Assembly (NCBI GenBank): GCA_030386875.1
Contig: CM059569.1
Span: forward strand, 48,275,842-48,339,841
Reading direction: 5' to 3'
Length of the DNA: 64,000 nt
From: Morinoia aosen
Taxonomy: Eukaryota; Arthropoda; Malacostraca; Amphipoda; Talitridae
Under the pieces are notes generated by a model that was not told the origin of the DNA, did not search any database, and worked only from the letters and a program-made list of their open reading frames with translations. Of this stretch, positions 36,346 to 48,500 are shown piece after piece. The translations under genes and the position numbers were made by a program. Numbering within the stretch: position 1 is the first letter of the stretch; each line of letters begins with the position of its first letter.

Positions 36346-39300
36346 GCTGAATGCTATAATCTCAATGTTGCCATATCGATATAAAGAGATTAATGAGTAG
36401 ATGCGTGTAAAAACACACTTGGAACGCATGAACATGCCGTCTGTCTCATAGGCCAGTTTCCTCGCAACAAACTGCGGCCCTGTTGCACAATTTGTGAATT
36501 AATTTTTTTTTCCTATACCATTACCAATCTGACGTACGTGACAGTGGGGGTTGAATGAATTTATAATCATTAAGTTTAAACGAGTCTTCATCGATATTTG
36601 AGTCTTTTGATTAAAGCGACTAAATTTACTCTCGAAATCTAGTTACATTTACCGCCTAGTTCATAATATTAATCGTAAAAATTAAAAGTATATGTTAAAA
36701 AATGGTCACCATCTAGAGACAACGACAATAACTTATCTACCTAAACAATTACTATACATCCACGGTACGATAATCTAAGAAAAATAAATCACAATAAAAT
36801 GCTAACTAATGAGAGTCAGTCCAATAGGAATTAAATGGTTAACTGTTCCAGTAGGCAGTGCCGCTGTTAATTTAGTATTGGCTCAAAGTCGGGGGTTTTA
36901 CATCTGGAAGCAGATTTTATGTCGATTTGATTTTTTTACTAAATGCTTTGAGAGGAAAATGAGGTCTAATTTAAGAGACACTGAAATAAACTACCTAAAA
37001 TTTAACGGGAAGTTAAGCTTTATGTTAACATTTCACGGCGCGTGAAGTGATCTATAAGTCATGAACTTGAATGATCACTTTAGACACTAATGTGACAGCC
37101 GAACCTAGGGAAAATCGTAGAGGTTCAACAACACGTACATATATAAGAAAAGCGAATGTGGCAGCGACAGTAAGAGGATGATGAAGATGAGAATCCTAGG
37201 AATTTGAAAGACAAAATTAGGAAAGACAAAATAGGGACTAGAATTTAATAACACGGCTATAAGGCTGCAATGCACTACGAGGAAACCATAACCAAAAGTA
37301 TAGAAATTAACGTCACAGCATTAGACTTAATTTCACTTATAAAGTGATTAAAAATGAGTGAGCAACTCAACCCACGTGATCCTCATTCAGCCTGACCTTG
37401 CCTTAAGTTTATATTTTAGGATTTATTCTCCAATTAACTATTGTTCTGCAATCGACGAGTCTCACCCTAATGATGCCTATGCTAGTCGATCATACTTATT
37501 TTTAAATAATTTTTTAATTCATCAGTACTTAATCCATCATCTGTTTACCTGTAAACAATATTCATTGATCAAATAATTACTGCACAATATTTCTCTCGCC
37601 CAAAGGCACACTTCCCCAAAATTAAATTGTTAATTAGATCCATCATGTTAGGACTTTCGGGAAATGGGAAGAATAACTGTACTACAGTAAAGGAAATGAA
37701 CTTGGACGATGCAAAAACCTTGAAAACAACTCGTGTAGGCTAGAAAAACCATGAATTATTATCAAAAGAGCATGAATGGCTTTTTCGTAAATGTCAAAAT
37801 ATTATCCTGCAGTTACGAACAAATTAACTTTTCCCAAATTAAGGAATTAAAAGCATAATGCTATATATTATTCATTCGAGGATCCGTCTCTCGGATAACA
37901 ATATATTTTTCTCATTCAATAGCACATTGAATGTTTTCGTTCATCCTTTCAAGAAAAAACATTCCACAATCGGCAACACATACACATCTTGAACTTCAAT
38001 ATGAGTGAATTCGATGAAGGCCTTTATTCCAAGAATCCGGACCTCACCCATACAATGTATTTGAAAAATGCACATGCGGGTAGCAGATAGAAATGCATTC
38101 ACTCAACAACGGATACAGCTCACCAAAGATGATACAGCTCCATTGTCCTTAAAATTCAAATGCTGTACAGGTTCCATATCAACAAACGGGAGTTGAAAGC
38201 AAAACCAAAAATACAAAATAATGCTCGAAGCAACTTTCACAAGCACAAGCAAGTTTAGTTCTCTTGGCGTCCATATAGAGACTGGGCCGCGACCGAAGTT
38301 CTCTCAGGGGAGTCTCGACACCAAAAGAGATGAGGGCGAGAAGTGCTGCTCATCGAATGCTTGGGAGCATGCAAGTGCAGGTGTATCAGCCGTGCTCGTG
38401 ATGCTGGATAATAAAATATCCCTCCTTCCGCCACTGACTGCATGGTGGTTCCGTAATTACATCACCAGCCGTTCCTCCTTTGTTATTCAATGTTAAGGAA
38501 GAACCTTTCTCGTACTGCGTTTCCTCTTACCGCTGCGGGACAGTGGGAAGCAGCATGATATTTTCGTTTTCTAATTTACATCTGCTGTTGTTTCTGAACA
38601 GATTTGTGCGCATTCATCAGATGAAATGATGTCAATAAAAAATATCGTTAGTATCGGGAGAGCAGTTTTCTTATTAAAGATGAGGTTGTTCACCTCCACG
38701 TTCGCAGACAAGCGTCGTACAGACCTCGGTGCAATGAGAACACAGCACGATGAATATTTCCAGTGCGCCTACGGCAGGTGATATGCATCCCTGTTGGTCT
38801 AACTAGCAGCTTGAGCTTCATAAGCCTTTAATGTTGTTCATATTTCCTTAAGCTTCATAAGTCCTTACTGTTCTTCAAATTCGTTACGATTTCAAGAGCT
38901 GTCATCCAAGGAAAAATGCATGGGAGGAGAACAGAGAATCGAAATTAGTAAACTCTAAGACGAAAGCCATGGAACACACTATAGCAACGCTCATTGAGTT
39001 AAATTCCTACCCTACGGTCTAAAATGGCTTTCAGTCAACATCACAGGAATTAAGCGATGGACACTCACACATAATATCTCATAGATGATAAACATCGACA
39101 ATTGACTTGTTTTTTCAAGTAGCGCACGCAATTTCCTAACATTGATGTGCGCGTTAAATTCATGTACCTAAGATAAAAGAGGTAAAACAATGGTTTCAGA
39201 TAAATCAAATAATTCCATAGATAGTTCAGAAAGGCATAAAAAGTGACTTTCTATTCCATTTTTGCATTTAAATTCATAAAATTGCTGTTTCCCACGATGC

Positions 39301-39581
39301 ATTTACAATCCATAAATGTATAATAGGGAATTTTGAGTCCTCACTCTGCAGTTTGCTCTCACGCAGAGAAGTACAACCTCCCCGTTCGCTTAGACGATTT
39401 TAATATTATTGCTACCGCATCTAGTCAAACAGATCTCCGTATTCTAGAATCGCTTTTTATCATGAAAGACAAGCCCGTTTTAAACGGCACGCTATCCTAC
39501 TATCCGTTACAAATAGCTTCTTAATTTTCAAATAATTTGCAAATGGACTTTGCTATTAAAAAAAAATTTTCAGACGCTGCG

Positions 39582-39607
39582 CTGAAGATGACCTTAGAGG
39601 TCGAAAC
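39582..39607 (+). ncRNA. Hammerhead-ribozyme-like core (copy 2)
   Basis: CTGAAGA at 39582-39588, a 4-bp stem GACC-TTAGA-GGTC, then GAAAC at 39603-39607. This fits CUGANGA, stem II, GAAA. The flanking stems are not resolved. It lies about 340 bases from the transposase fossil. Confidence 0.4.
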
Positions 39608-39942
39608 GTTCGGTTTTGAAATTCTCTTATTTGATTAAAATATAATGGTTAATTTGAGAGTTACTGTCCATACTTTTTTATTTAATTTGAGATTATGCAA
39701 AAGGCTAAACTTCTATATTTATCGGTGGCTCAGGTCATTTCACTATTTTAAACATTTATTACTCGACAACTAAAACAGCAATAAAAATTGGTCAGGTCAC
39801 GCATGAAATGAAAGATAAAACTCAAGTTTTAATAATTAAATATAGTATCCTTTAAATGTTCTCATTATTATTTTAACACAAGAGTTTTCTGCGTGCAGGA
39901 TTCTCCTTAACTTTTTTCCAAAATAAGAGTATCTGGGGTTAC

Positions 39943-40960
39943 TCAGCTGACATTTTCGATGATGTTATCTAACTCGTGGAGAGTATTTGGCACATCGACG
40001 TAAACCTTTCCTTTAAGGTATCTCCATAGGAAGAAATTTGGAGAGGATAAACCAGGAAACCGCGGTAGCTGTGGAATGTCAACAAAACGTAAAATTGAAC
40101 GACCAGGAAAGGCAGCTTTCGGTGCTGCCATGCTTTCTCTTGCTGAATAATGGTGTCGTCCAATCTTGGAACTACAAATTCTGATCGTCCAAATCTTCCA
40201 GTTAGGACAACAGATATTCCTTTTTCATTTTTCTGTAGTTGTCATTTGACTCCAGTAGTCTCCTTTCACTGTCAGAGTTGTACCATCAACATCGTGGAAG
40301 AAGTATGGACCAATGATATTTGCACTCGTTATGTCACACATGGCGGTAACCTTCTGTGCATAAAATGGTTGCTCTTGGATTATCCTAGGGTTCTCATCAC
40401 GCCAGAAACGGCAGTTTTGTTTATTAACATGCCACTGAAATAGAAATGGATCTCATCAGACATGATTAGGTATGAGGTAAAAGTCTCATCATTCGTAAGG
40501 CATAGAAATGCACGTGCGAAGTCTTTTCTTTGTGATGGTCTGCAAACTAACAATTGTGTAACTTGAATTTTACATGGAAACGGTTTCAATTTTTTTTGTC
40601 AAAATTCGTTGCGAAGATAGTGAAATTCCTAGTTGACTGGAACGTTTTCTAGCCGTTTTTAAATCTGCTGGAACGATCAGAAATGGGTTGAATTACCCGT
40701 GCATTACGTACCAATTTCGATCTACCAGAGCATTATTTGTCAGCTGTTGAGCCTAAATCTTCAAATCATGAAATAATTGCAATAACGCAGTGTTTGGAAA
40801 ACCTTTTAATTAAATTTTCCTACGAAATCCTTCTGTACTGCAACGAACGATCCAATGCCAGAGAAATCTTTCCCATTTTGCTCCTTGGTCCTTGCTGTAT
40901 TTTGGCATTTATAATGAATGATAATTATGTAATTTTTATTAAACAATATACTTCAAATCC
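39943..40960 (-). pseudogene. Decayed DDE transposase (Tc1/mariner-like, DUF4817-type)
   Basis: Fragments in changing minus-strand frames follow the order of a DDE transposase. A helix-turn-helix-like SSQLGISLSSQRIL block lies near 40610-40660. FPCKIQVTQLL and a catalytic-type MSDEIHFYFSG lie in 40380-40589. Next comes a WFQQDGAT-like block (DDTIIQQEKAWQHRKLPF), then FPGRSILRFVDIPQLPRFPG and FFLWRYLKGKVYVDVPNT in 39943-40131. Stops and frameshifts interrupt it throughout, so it is a dead copy. I could not identify terminal inverted repeats. The family name is from the motif pattern only. Confidence 0.8.
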
Positions 40961-43486
40961 GTATCATCGATACACCATGAACCTTGAAGATTTTCTCTTT
41001 CATTTCATATGTAACGCATTTTTATAGCTGAATTAGTTCAACGAACCATGACCTCTGAGAAGTTATTGCGTTGACAAGTAAGGGATCGGAGCCCGACCCT
41101 GGAACTTGCAGATGTCAGAATTTTTTCAATCACATCAGGATCTTTTCAACACACTTGCGCAAACTTGGCTCTGTGATAATTTGGGCGATTATCTCTGGGT
41201 GTTGTTCCACGAAACTAATTTTATTTTTAGTAGTTGCTTGAACAAGCCGAGAAGAAATACTATATTTCCATGAGAAGTATAATGATGTTTATAGAAAATG
41301 ACAGCGATTATATGAAATAGAGCCCAAAAAGTGAAATTATTCATTCCGACATGTTAACCACTTGTATGCTTAACGGTTTCTATGCAGTAGACAAGAATGC
41401 TTCGAAATACAAGTGGGACGATCAAGGTTTTATTGATGAAATTCAGGTGAAAATATTTTATCGCCCACAGGAAAAGATAAGCAGTACATATTCTATTAAG
41501 TTGAATCATAGTTATAATAGTATTTTATATTCATTACGGCTGCTATACGGGTCTTGCAGGACTGCAACAAGGACTCAAGAATTCGAATATTGTGCACACG
41601 GCAGTAAAAAAAAATAGGTACTGAACTGAAATAATTTCGTGCCATTTTCACTGCGAGTTCTGTTTATCTGATAAACTAAGACCAATATTCTGACATGTTT
41701 CTAGGTTCTATATCGGCCTTTCAATCCAACAAAGCATCTGTCGCATGCTGTCCTACTTAACAATGCTGTAACTTCTCCAAGAGTTCATTGCTCACTGAGC
41801 TGTGATCATCCGCCATGCCTGTCATGCATTATATTGAGAAAGAAATCTCTTCATTATGCTTGTTATCGGTTATAAAAAAAAAAAATTTTCATGCGGCGTA
41901 ATTGAAAATTTTGATGTTGACTGTATTCCAATTGAAATTGACTGTATTCCACGAGTGGATTTTAGAGCCGTCAACAAGTTTCGCAGCCCCTCTCCAACAG
42001 TTCTTCGAAGCAGCGAAGTCTCACACTTTTAATCTAAGCATTCAAATATAATCTTAACTAATAAGCAATTTTCCTCAACGCTAACACCACAGCCTCAGAA
42101 ACATCGTGTTGTGATCTAAATAGCAGGGATGGAGTAATACAACAGTGAACAGGGAATTCGTATATAATCCTGTGGCAACACCTAGCACGCTAACTTTAAT
42201 AGAACACTCACGAAATAACACAACACGCAGAGTAGTGGAGTAAAGCTGCTAACTCGATAAGCGAAATCCAGTAAAACGAGTGATATAAGATCCAGTTTTT
42301 CTCATTTTCTCAACAATACAAATTAATTCATTAAAACAAACTGTTTATATGATTCAGAATTAAAACTCAAATCAAATTAAAAGGCTAACGAGATTTTACA
42401 GAGAGTAATTCAAGAAAATCAGTGAAGCACGGGTACGCATTTTCTATTAGCAGCTTTGCAAAAAATTGACTTGTTCGCCGATTACCCGTCTTCTGTGTAG
42501 TATTCTTTGCACCTTGAGTGCCACAAACCGCATCACAAACACTTAGATTAAGTTCAACTACATAATGAAGGAACTTGAAACCAAACAGCTCGACAGCTTA
42601 CTTTAAAAAAAAAAACTTGGATAAAGTTTGTCTACACAATATAAGAACTAGAACCGAACAGCTCGATCGCTCACTTCTCTGAAAACACGAAAAGCAACAC
42701 TTGCATTACTTCCGTTCCCTTAAGATAGATAGAACTAGCAAACACACCTCGCATATAAACTCCTACTTACAACTCCAGCACTAGCCTGTTCTGTATCTCG
42801 ATTAACTTGAACAACAAAATAAAATATTCTTTCTTTCGTAATTTTCTAAATAATGCCTTATCAACAATTTTTTTCTTAAAATACTAAATAATGCCTTATC
42901 AACCAATTCAATATCACAATTCAATTCCTTACATTTATTCCATTCACCCCCGAATCGCCGTTCTCAACACATACTGTCGATGAAGAGGTAAGTCGTTTCA
43001 AAAACGTTATAACGTTTATTATTACCGCCCGCACACTGCACCTCCAAATGCAGGAAGAAATAATCCTAAAATAAGAGAAATTTTATCGTTCAACACTCAA
43101 TAATGAACAATTCAAACAACTTTCAAAACAAAAGTTAACTCGTAGTTAAAAATAAAAAATAAAGACGGAACAAGCCTTTAAACCCAATTCGAGAGAGAAG
43201 AAACACCTGACAACATAAAGTAGCCAAGTGGCTTGTTATCGGGTTACTCTCCAACCTGAGAAATATAACGTAATTTCCCACGAGTTTCAGCACTGCAGTA
43301 GATGATAATGGAAATCAGAGCATCACATAACAAACTCTAGAAAATCATTCAACACGACACCGCGTCTCCTAAGCAATCACATGTGCAATCGAAACATTTT
43401 CGCGATGAAATGGTCTACAAAGCCACGTGATCCACTATTAATTCACCGTAAAATATATAGTCAGCGATGCACACAATTCAGCAAAA

Positions 43487-43830
43487 GTGACGCGACACAC
43501 ATGGTTCAGTGAAATACATAGTCATCGATACATATGTTTCAATGAAACAGTCACGCGACACACATGGTTCAGTGAAATACATAGCGATAACCATGGTTCA
43601 GTGGAACAGTCACTCGACACATATGGTTCAGTGAAATACATAGCGATAACCATGGTTCAGTGGAACAGTCACGCGACACATATGGTTCAGTGAAATACAT
43701 AGCGAAAACCATGGTTCAGTGGAACAGTCACGCGACACATATGGTTCAGTGAAATACATAGCGATAACCATGGTTCAGTGAAACAGTCACTCGACACATA
43801 TGGTTCAGTGAAATACATATTCACGCGGTA
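43487..43830. repeat. 59-bp minisatellite, about 6 copies
   Basis: Units alternate ATGGTTCAGTGAAATACATA and CCATGGTTCAGTGGAACAGT followed by CACGCGACACAT. Each unit has two related half-units that share ATGGTTCAGTG. Copies are very similar, suggesting recent expansion. Confidence 0.9.
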
Positions 43831-44224
43831 CGTAAAAATCCTACAGGTTTCGGGAAATATTTCCGAAAAACAGGGTAACACAAGAATATAGAAACAAAAT
43901 ACTTTATAACTATGCTGCACGAGATTCACAACAATAATAGTAAGACAAGGATTACAGTTCCCCACAACTAGAGCGTATAGCAAAGAAAATAATTGAGAAT
44001 ATTTGACGATCAAGGACATCACAGGTACACTAAGCGGCTGTCTCTATCTTGGCACAGCCCAATAAAATCATCAAAAAGAGGCAGCACAGCCCTAACGTCT
44101 CACTGATACAAGGTTTATTAGATAGTAGAAAAACGCAGTGACGTACATGAGGCCCGAGGTGCATAGCCCTGGCCTCTCGGACATGAGAGGGGACAGAAGT
44201 GGCATATGGCTCAGTAGTAGAACC

Positions 44225-44330
44225 CGCCAAAGATGGCTTAATTGTTGAACCCATAAAAAATGGCTCAATTGTTGAACCCATGAAAAATGGCTCATTTGTT
44301 GAACCCACAAAAAATGGCTCAATTGTTGAA
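44225..44330. repeat. About 27-bp tandem repeat, 4 copies
   Basis: Units of the form AATGGCTCAATTGTTGAACC followed by CATAAAA, with small variations. The array leads directly into a 112-bp duplication. Confidence 0.85.
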
Positions 44331-44545
44331 CAACCCAAAAAAGGCCCCGGACAAGAGACTGCGGAGGATCAGCGCGATTTCAAAGGAGCCCCCAGACGAG
44401 GGCAGGCACTGAAGCATACTGTCAAGAATGAGGCATTGTTGAACAACCCAAAAAAGGCCCCGGACAAGAGACTGCGGAGGATCAGCGCGATTTCAAAGGA
44501 GCCCCCAGACGAGGGCAGGCACTGAAGCATACTGTCAAGAATGAG
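44322..44545. repeat. 112-bp tandem duplication, 2 nearly identical copies
   Basis: Begins TTGTTGAACAACCCAAAAAA, continues through CGGACAAGAGACTGCGGAGG and ends in CTGTCAAGAATGAGGCA. The copies are essentially identical, so the duplication is recent or an assembly artefact. Confidence 0.85.
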
Positions 44546-45124
44546 GCAGCCCCTCCAACAAGTCCACAAAGAAACAGCAAATTCATACTACTGAAGTTTG
44601 CGGTTCGTTTGGCAGCAGATGTGCCAGTTTTTCACAAAACTTGAAGGGAACCAGAAACAGGTCGTTCAGAGGTAACACACAATAATTTCGTCCGCTTTGG
44701 TTCCTCAATCCAAACTTAGTTTCGCAGTCATTAGTTATACTAAGATCAGTCTGATTTTCCCCAAGAAAAATGGAAATCAAGAAGAATAAAGCTTGGGTTA
44801 CAACATTTCACTGAAAGACTAGACATAGAACTAAATGATAACGTGCAATTATATCTCAACAAAACTTATTCGATACCAATTAAAAATTAAAATTTAGTAT
44901 CTACTCTAATTTTGATTAAAACCTATCCATTTTATATTGTCTTTTTTTTGCGATTCAGCATCTACATGACATAATTCACCACAAAAAATACTCTTCAACT
45001 CGTACACTAAATTGAACCCGAATTGGAACTATTGAACACTCTTTCTCATTCTTCAGCCTTTGTCTCCTGTCAAACCCCTAACTCGTGTGAGCTAACAAGG
45101 TTTTGCTATATCGTGCAAGAACCA

Positions 45125-45592
45125 TTACTGTGGCCAAGCATATCTTGATGCTCCGTCCATCTCGGAAGCCAAAGAGTTATTCCCCAGAAGACGATGATTG
45201 GCTCCCCCAATAGCCGAACTGCAATCAGGACAAGTGGCCGTCACCATCGCTCCCCCGCAGTCAGCGATGCAGTAAATGTGACCATTGGGGCACTTGTACC
45301 AAGCTCCCTTGCGTACATCAGTCATTGCCTTCACAATCTGACACCTTTCCTCGTCAGAGATGCCAAGACCTCCCGAGTAATTCTGGCACTCCTTCAGCAG
45401 ACACTTCACCTGCGCCTCCGAGCTCGGCGTGAACACTTTAGCTGGGCTCAAGATGACGTCAATTTGTTGCACGCATTCCACAAAGCGAGGGTTCTGAGAA
45501 CGAGTGCGAACGCTCTTCATCTGCGACATGTAACGGAGCCGCTGCAGCTCACACTCCACCTCCTCCATGAACTGACGCACCACACTTACATT
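45125..45592 (-). CDS. ZNFX1: ZNFX1 terminal exon, distal copy (canonical RZ-type zinc finger)
   Basis: Acceptor CTTGCAG|AATGTAAGTGTG, phase 0, 156 codons including TAA. The product has a [13 protein letters not shown] helix, an [13 protein letters not shown] segment and the RZ finger [17 protein letters not shown]...[10 protein letters not shown], ending ASEMDGA plus a short tail. The ligand spacing (C-P-x-C) is the usual one for this finger. It is homologous along its whole length to the proximal copy at 46084-46533 but clearly diverged, so the duplication is old and both copies have stayed open. Confidence 0.88.
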   Translation of the reverse strand, partial: NVSVVRQFMEEVECELQRLRYMSQMKSVRTRSQNPRFVECVQQIDVILSPAKVFTPSSEAQVKCLLKECQNYSGGLGISDEERCQIVKAMTDVRKGAWYKCPNGHIYCIADCGGAMVTATCPDCSSAIGGANHRLLGNNSLASEMDGASRYAWPQ

Positions 45593-48500
45593 CTGCAAGA
45601 TAGGATCCGAAGAGGGACTCGTTAACTCATTCATCCATACAATGTCAGCAGAACGTAAGAGAGAGAAAAATTGTGCCCTGGTGCTCCGTTGTCAATGGTT
45701 TCCACTGGCTAAACAAGGTTCAACGCAACACGAGAATAATGCCGATAGCTAAAAAAAAACGTAGAAAATTAAAACTTCAAGGAATGTCTTATCGTAGTTG
45801 GCATTCATACGTTTTTGTCTTCACACAAATATTACCTCATACAGCAGAATTTGAACTGATTTTAAATAGTCTAAGTATTCTACCAAGAAAAACGATTTTT
45901 TTGTAACGCGTAATTTAGATACTAGAAGATTACTAAAGCCTTAGACGCATAGAACAGTTTGAACCATCGAAGAAAATGTCACTGAATTTCAGAACATTCA
46001 CCATCAAGTAATAAAAGAGCAAAAGAACATTGCCGTGTCAATTCATAACTATGACATCAGATTGGATCTATCAAGGTTGCAATTTAATCCATTTCGGTGG
46101 CGAGCGAGTTGGCGCTGTCAAGCTGGTAGCTGGTCCCTCCAATCCTGGCCCCACAGCCCTCCTCTGGGCACACCGACTCTTGGTTGGCGAGGCCGCAGTT
46201 GCCGATGGCGTACACGTGACCACGCGGGCACTTGTACCAATGGCCCGACCCAGCAAAATTGAGGGCTTGCTTGATTTCGAGACGCTCCTGAAGCGAAATT
46301 CCGACCCCAGTGTAGTATTTCTGGCACTCGGTGAAGAGTCGCTGCACGCGTTCGTCCCGCTCCTTGGTGTAGGTGTGACGGGGTTCCATGAGCTGTCGGA
46401 CGCGCTGCAGCAGCTGCTGCGCCTCAGGAGATCCTTGCGTCCTGGCAGCGATCTTCGTTACTGCGCCGGACGCTTCGATGCGCGAAAGTTCGCATGCCAC
46501 CTCCGTCCTGAACTGATCCGACACACACACCGCCTACAGGAACACACAATATTATCTTGATGCTTCATCGCCGCCTATGCGTCACAATACCCTAGTTAAC
46601 GGTTCTTGAATGTACCATGAAGTAAAATGCACAAAGATTTAGGGAAATGAATCCATTTGCACAATGTACACAATGGATGCCACTTAAACGGAAGATAGGA
46701 GCGGTATTTTATTAAAGGGGACAACAAAAGAAAACTTGGAGTGCAACATCCACGTAAAAGGAGAGGATAGGTTAAGCATATTGCTGACCAATTTCAAAGG
46801 CAACGTGATAGTGCACTAAATTTGTTTTTACAGAATTGATTTTTGAGTGTATGTCCAAGCAGTTACCGAAAGTAGAATAGCAGATAATTCCTATGTGATT
46901 TATCTTACTCAAGAACAGCGAAAGATTGTCAGCTATCAGATGAGCCAGTCATGCTGGGTTCTGCAAACATTGGATATGTAATGTTGGGAAATTTGAATAC
47001 GATATGAAATGAAGGTCAACACATATCGTTTTTGTACATGAACACATATCTCAAGTTCAGCGCGACGCGGCGAAGTGGAAGGCCATATAAGTAGGAAAAG
47101 ATATAATGTTAATAAAGAAACGTGTTTCACATTAAAATAAATGGTTCTAAGTGCTGGCAGGATCGAGACATTTTTAAGCCGTCATTGTCTATGTTCATAT
47201 GAATGAAAAATAAACAACTTTGAAAATATAGAATAAACGCAATGACTTATCTGTGAATTCTCTTTCATGAAACGTACAGCACGAGGTATAATTTATTCTC
47301 CCCGTGTGACTATATACAGTAGCAAAATTTCTAATTATTTCTTCAATGAAGGCTAGGCACGGTCCAGGACTTCTCAGAGATGCGCAAAAGAAGATCAGCA
47401 CCTGCAAATCTTCTGATTTGTTCAATCTTGTTTGGATTTTTCAACTAACTCTGTAAACATTACAAGAAATCGCCCATTTTCAAAACCATAGCAAGAGGCA
47501 ATTTAATTATCTGAAGTATTACATGTCACACCCTCTTCGCATCTCTTCGTTTCTTAATTGAAGAAATGCCATTTCAACCTGCAAATATTTCATTTTAATC
47601 AACTTCTTTAGCGTCAAAGAAGTAACTTTTACTCTTTGTTTTCCAGTGCCTTTATCGGACATTACGAAGCAGCCAGAACTTTAGAATCGTTTAGGTCGTC
47701 TGTTGAAGTCTATCATTAATTAATTATCTTTACGAGTCAAGTCACTATTTCATCATGTACACAATATGAGTGGTAAGAATAGCAAGTAAACCCCAAAAAT
47801 AAAATTTTTTAATAACTATAATTATTCTAAGTTTAGATATTTTAAATCGATTTAAGACTAAGAAGATGGTCAAATATGACTCGATTGTACAGAAGCATTG
47901 TTTTCGACCCCAAAACTAACGAGGGAAGACATCAAACGTTGAGATAATCACAAAAATTTATTGCAAGTCCAGACCCACAACTCAATGGATGCCAAACTCG
48001 ATATTGATCCATTGAGCATTTTAGATCGGTAATTTGCTCAAAAACACTTCATAAAAAAAGGATGTTACATTCCGATAAAGTTTGATCCTGATCAGCTAGG
48101 TTTCCTCAACTAGCTAGTAACCAACACCGCATATTTACTAGCTCACCGCATATCTGACCTAGTTTGACGTTGATCAGCTTGTACATTGAACATACATTGT
48201 TTTTTTTTTCAGCTAGCTTGTAACCAACACCGCGGCACAATGATGGTCCTACCAGGGAACCTATTTCCGACCCCCGAGTCGAATGGGGCATTTCTCTCCT
48301 ATCTCTAAGGAGAAATCACCGGGCTGGCAATGCCTAGAATTAAACAAGCGCAACTTGAAAGGCGTGAGTCTCGTGAAAGGCGTGAGTGGTGAACAACTGG
48401 ACTTTGGTGGCATCAAAAATCTACAAACGTATTTTTAAGATGATACCCACCCTATTCCACGAGAATTGTTTCGAAAACACCCTAATGAAAACGAACTCGA

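Larger units (their letters stand above)
34972..39942. other. Intergenic region upstream of the astacin gene
   Basis: Contains the astacin promoter region (no clear TATA box found), the repeat array at 35703-36271 and a possible isolated exon at 36272-36345. Open frames at 36217-36435, 36809-37045 and 38221-38496 are unrecognised. The rest is AT-rich with no organised signal seen. Confidence 0.45.
40961..45124. other. Repeat-rich region downstream of ZNFX1
   Basis: Would include the ZNFX1 3' UTR (minus strand). A minus-strand AATAAA is near 44111-44116. The region has small duplications (41920-41955, 42840-42915) and the tandem arrays listed separately. Open frames at 41351-41617 and 44030-44338 are unrecognised. 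No gene is supported. Confidence 0.45.

Noticed and set aside
38221-38496. 91-codon plus-strand frame
   Set aside because: No family resemblance and no neighbouring exons in phase.
44030-44338. 102-codon minus-strand frame with repeated EPFF-G-ST units
   Set aside because: The repetition comes from the 27-bp tandem repeat, and parallel frames are open too.
45194-45625. 143-codon plus-strand frame opposite the ZNFX1 terminal exon, and similar frame 46030-46560
   Set aside because: Antisense shadows of the real RZ-finger exons, which have clear family motifs and splice sites.
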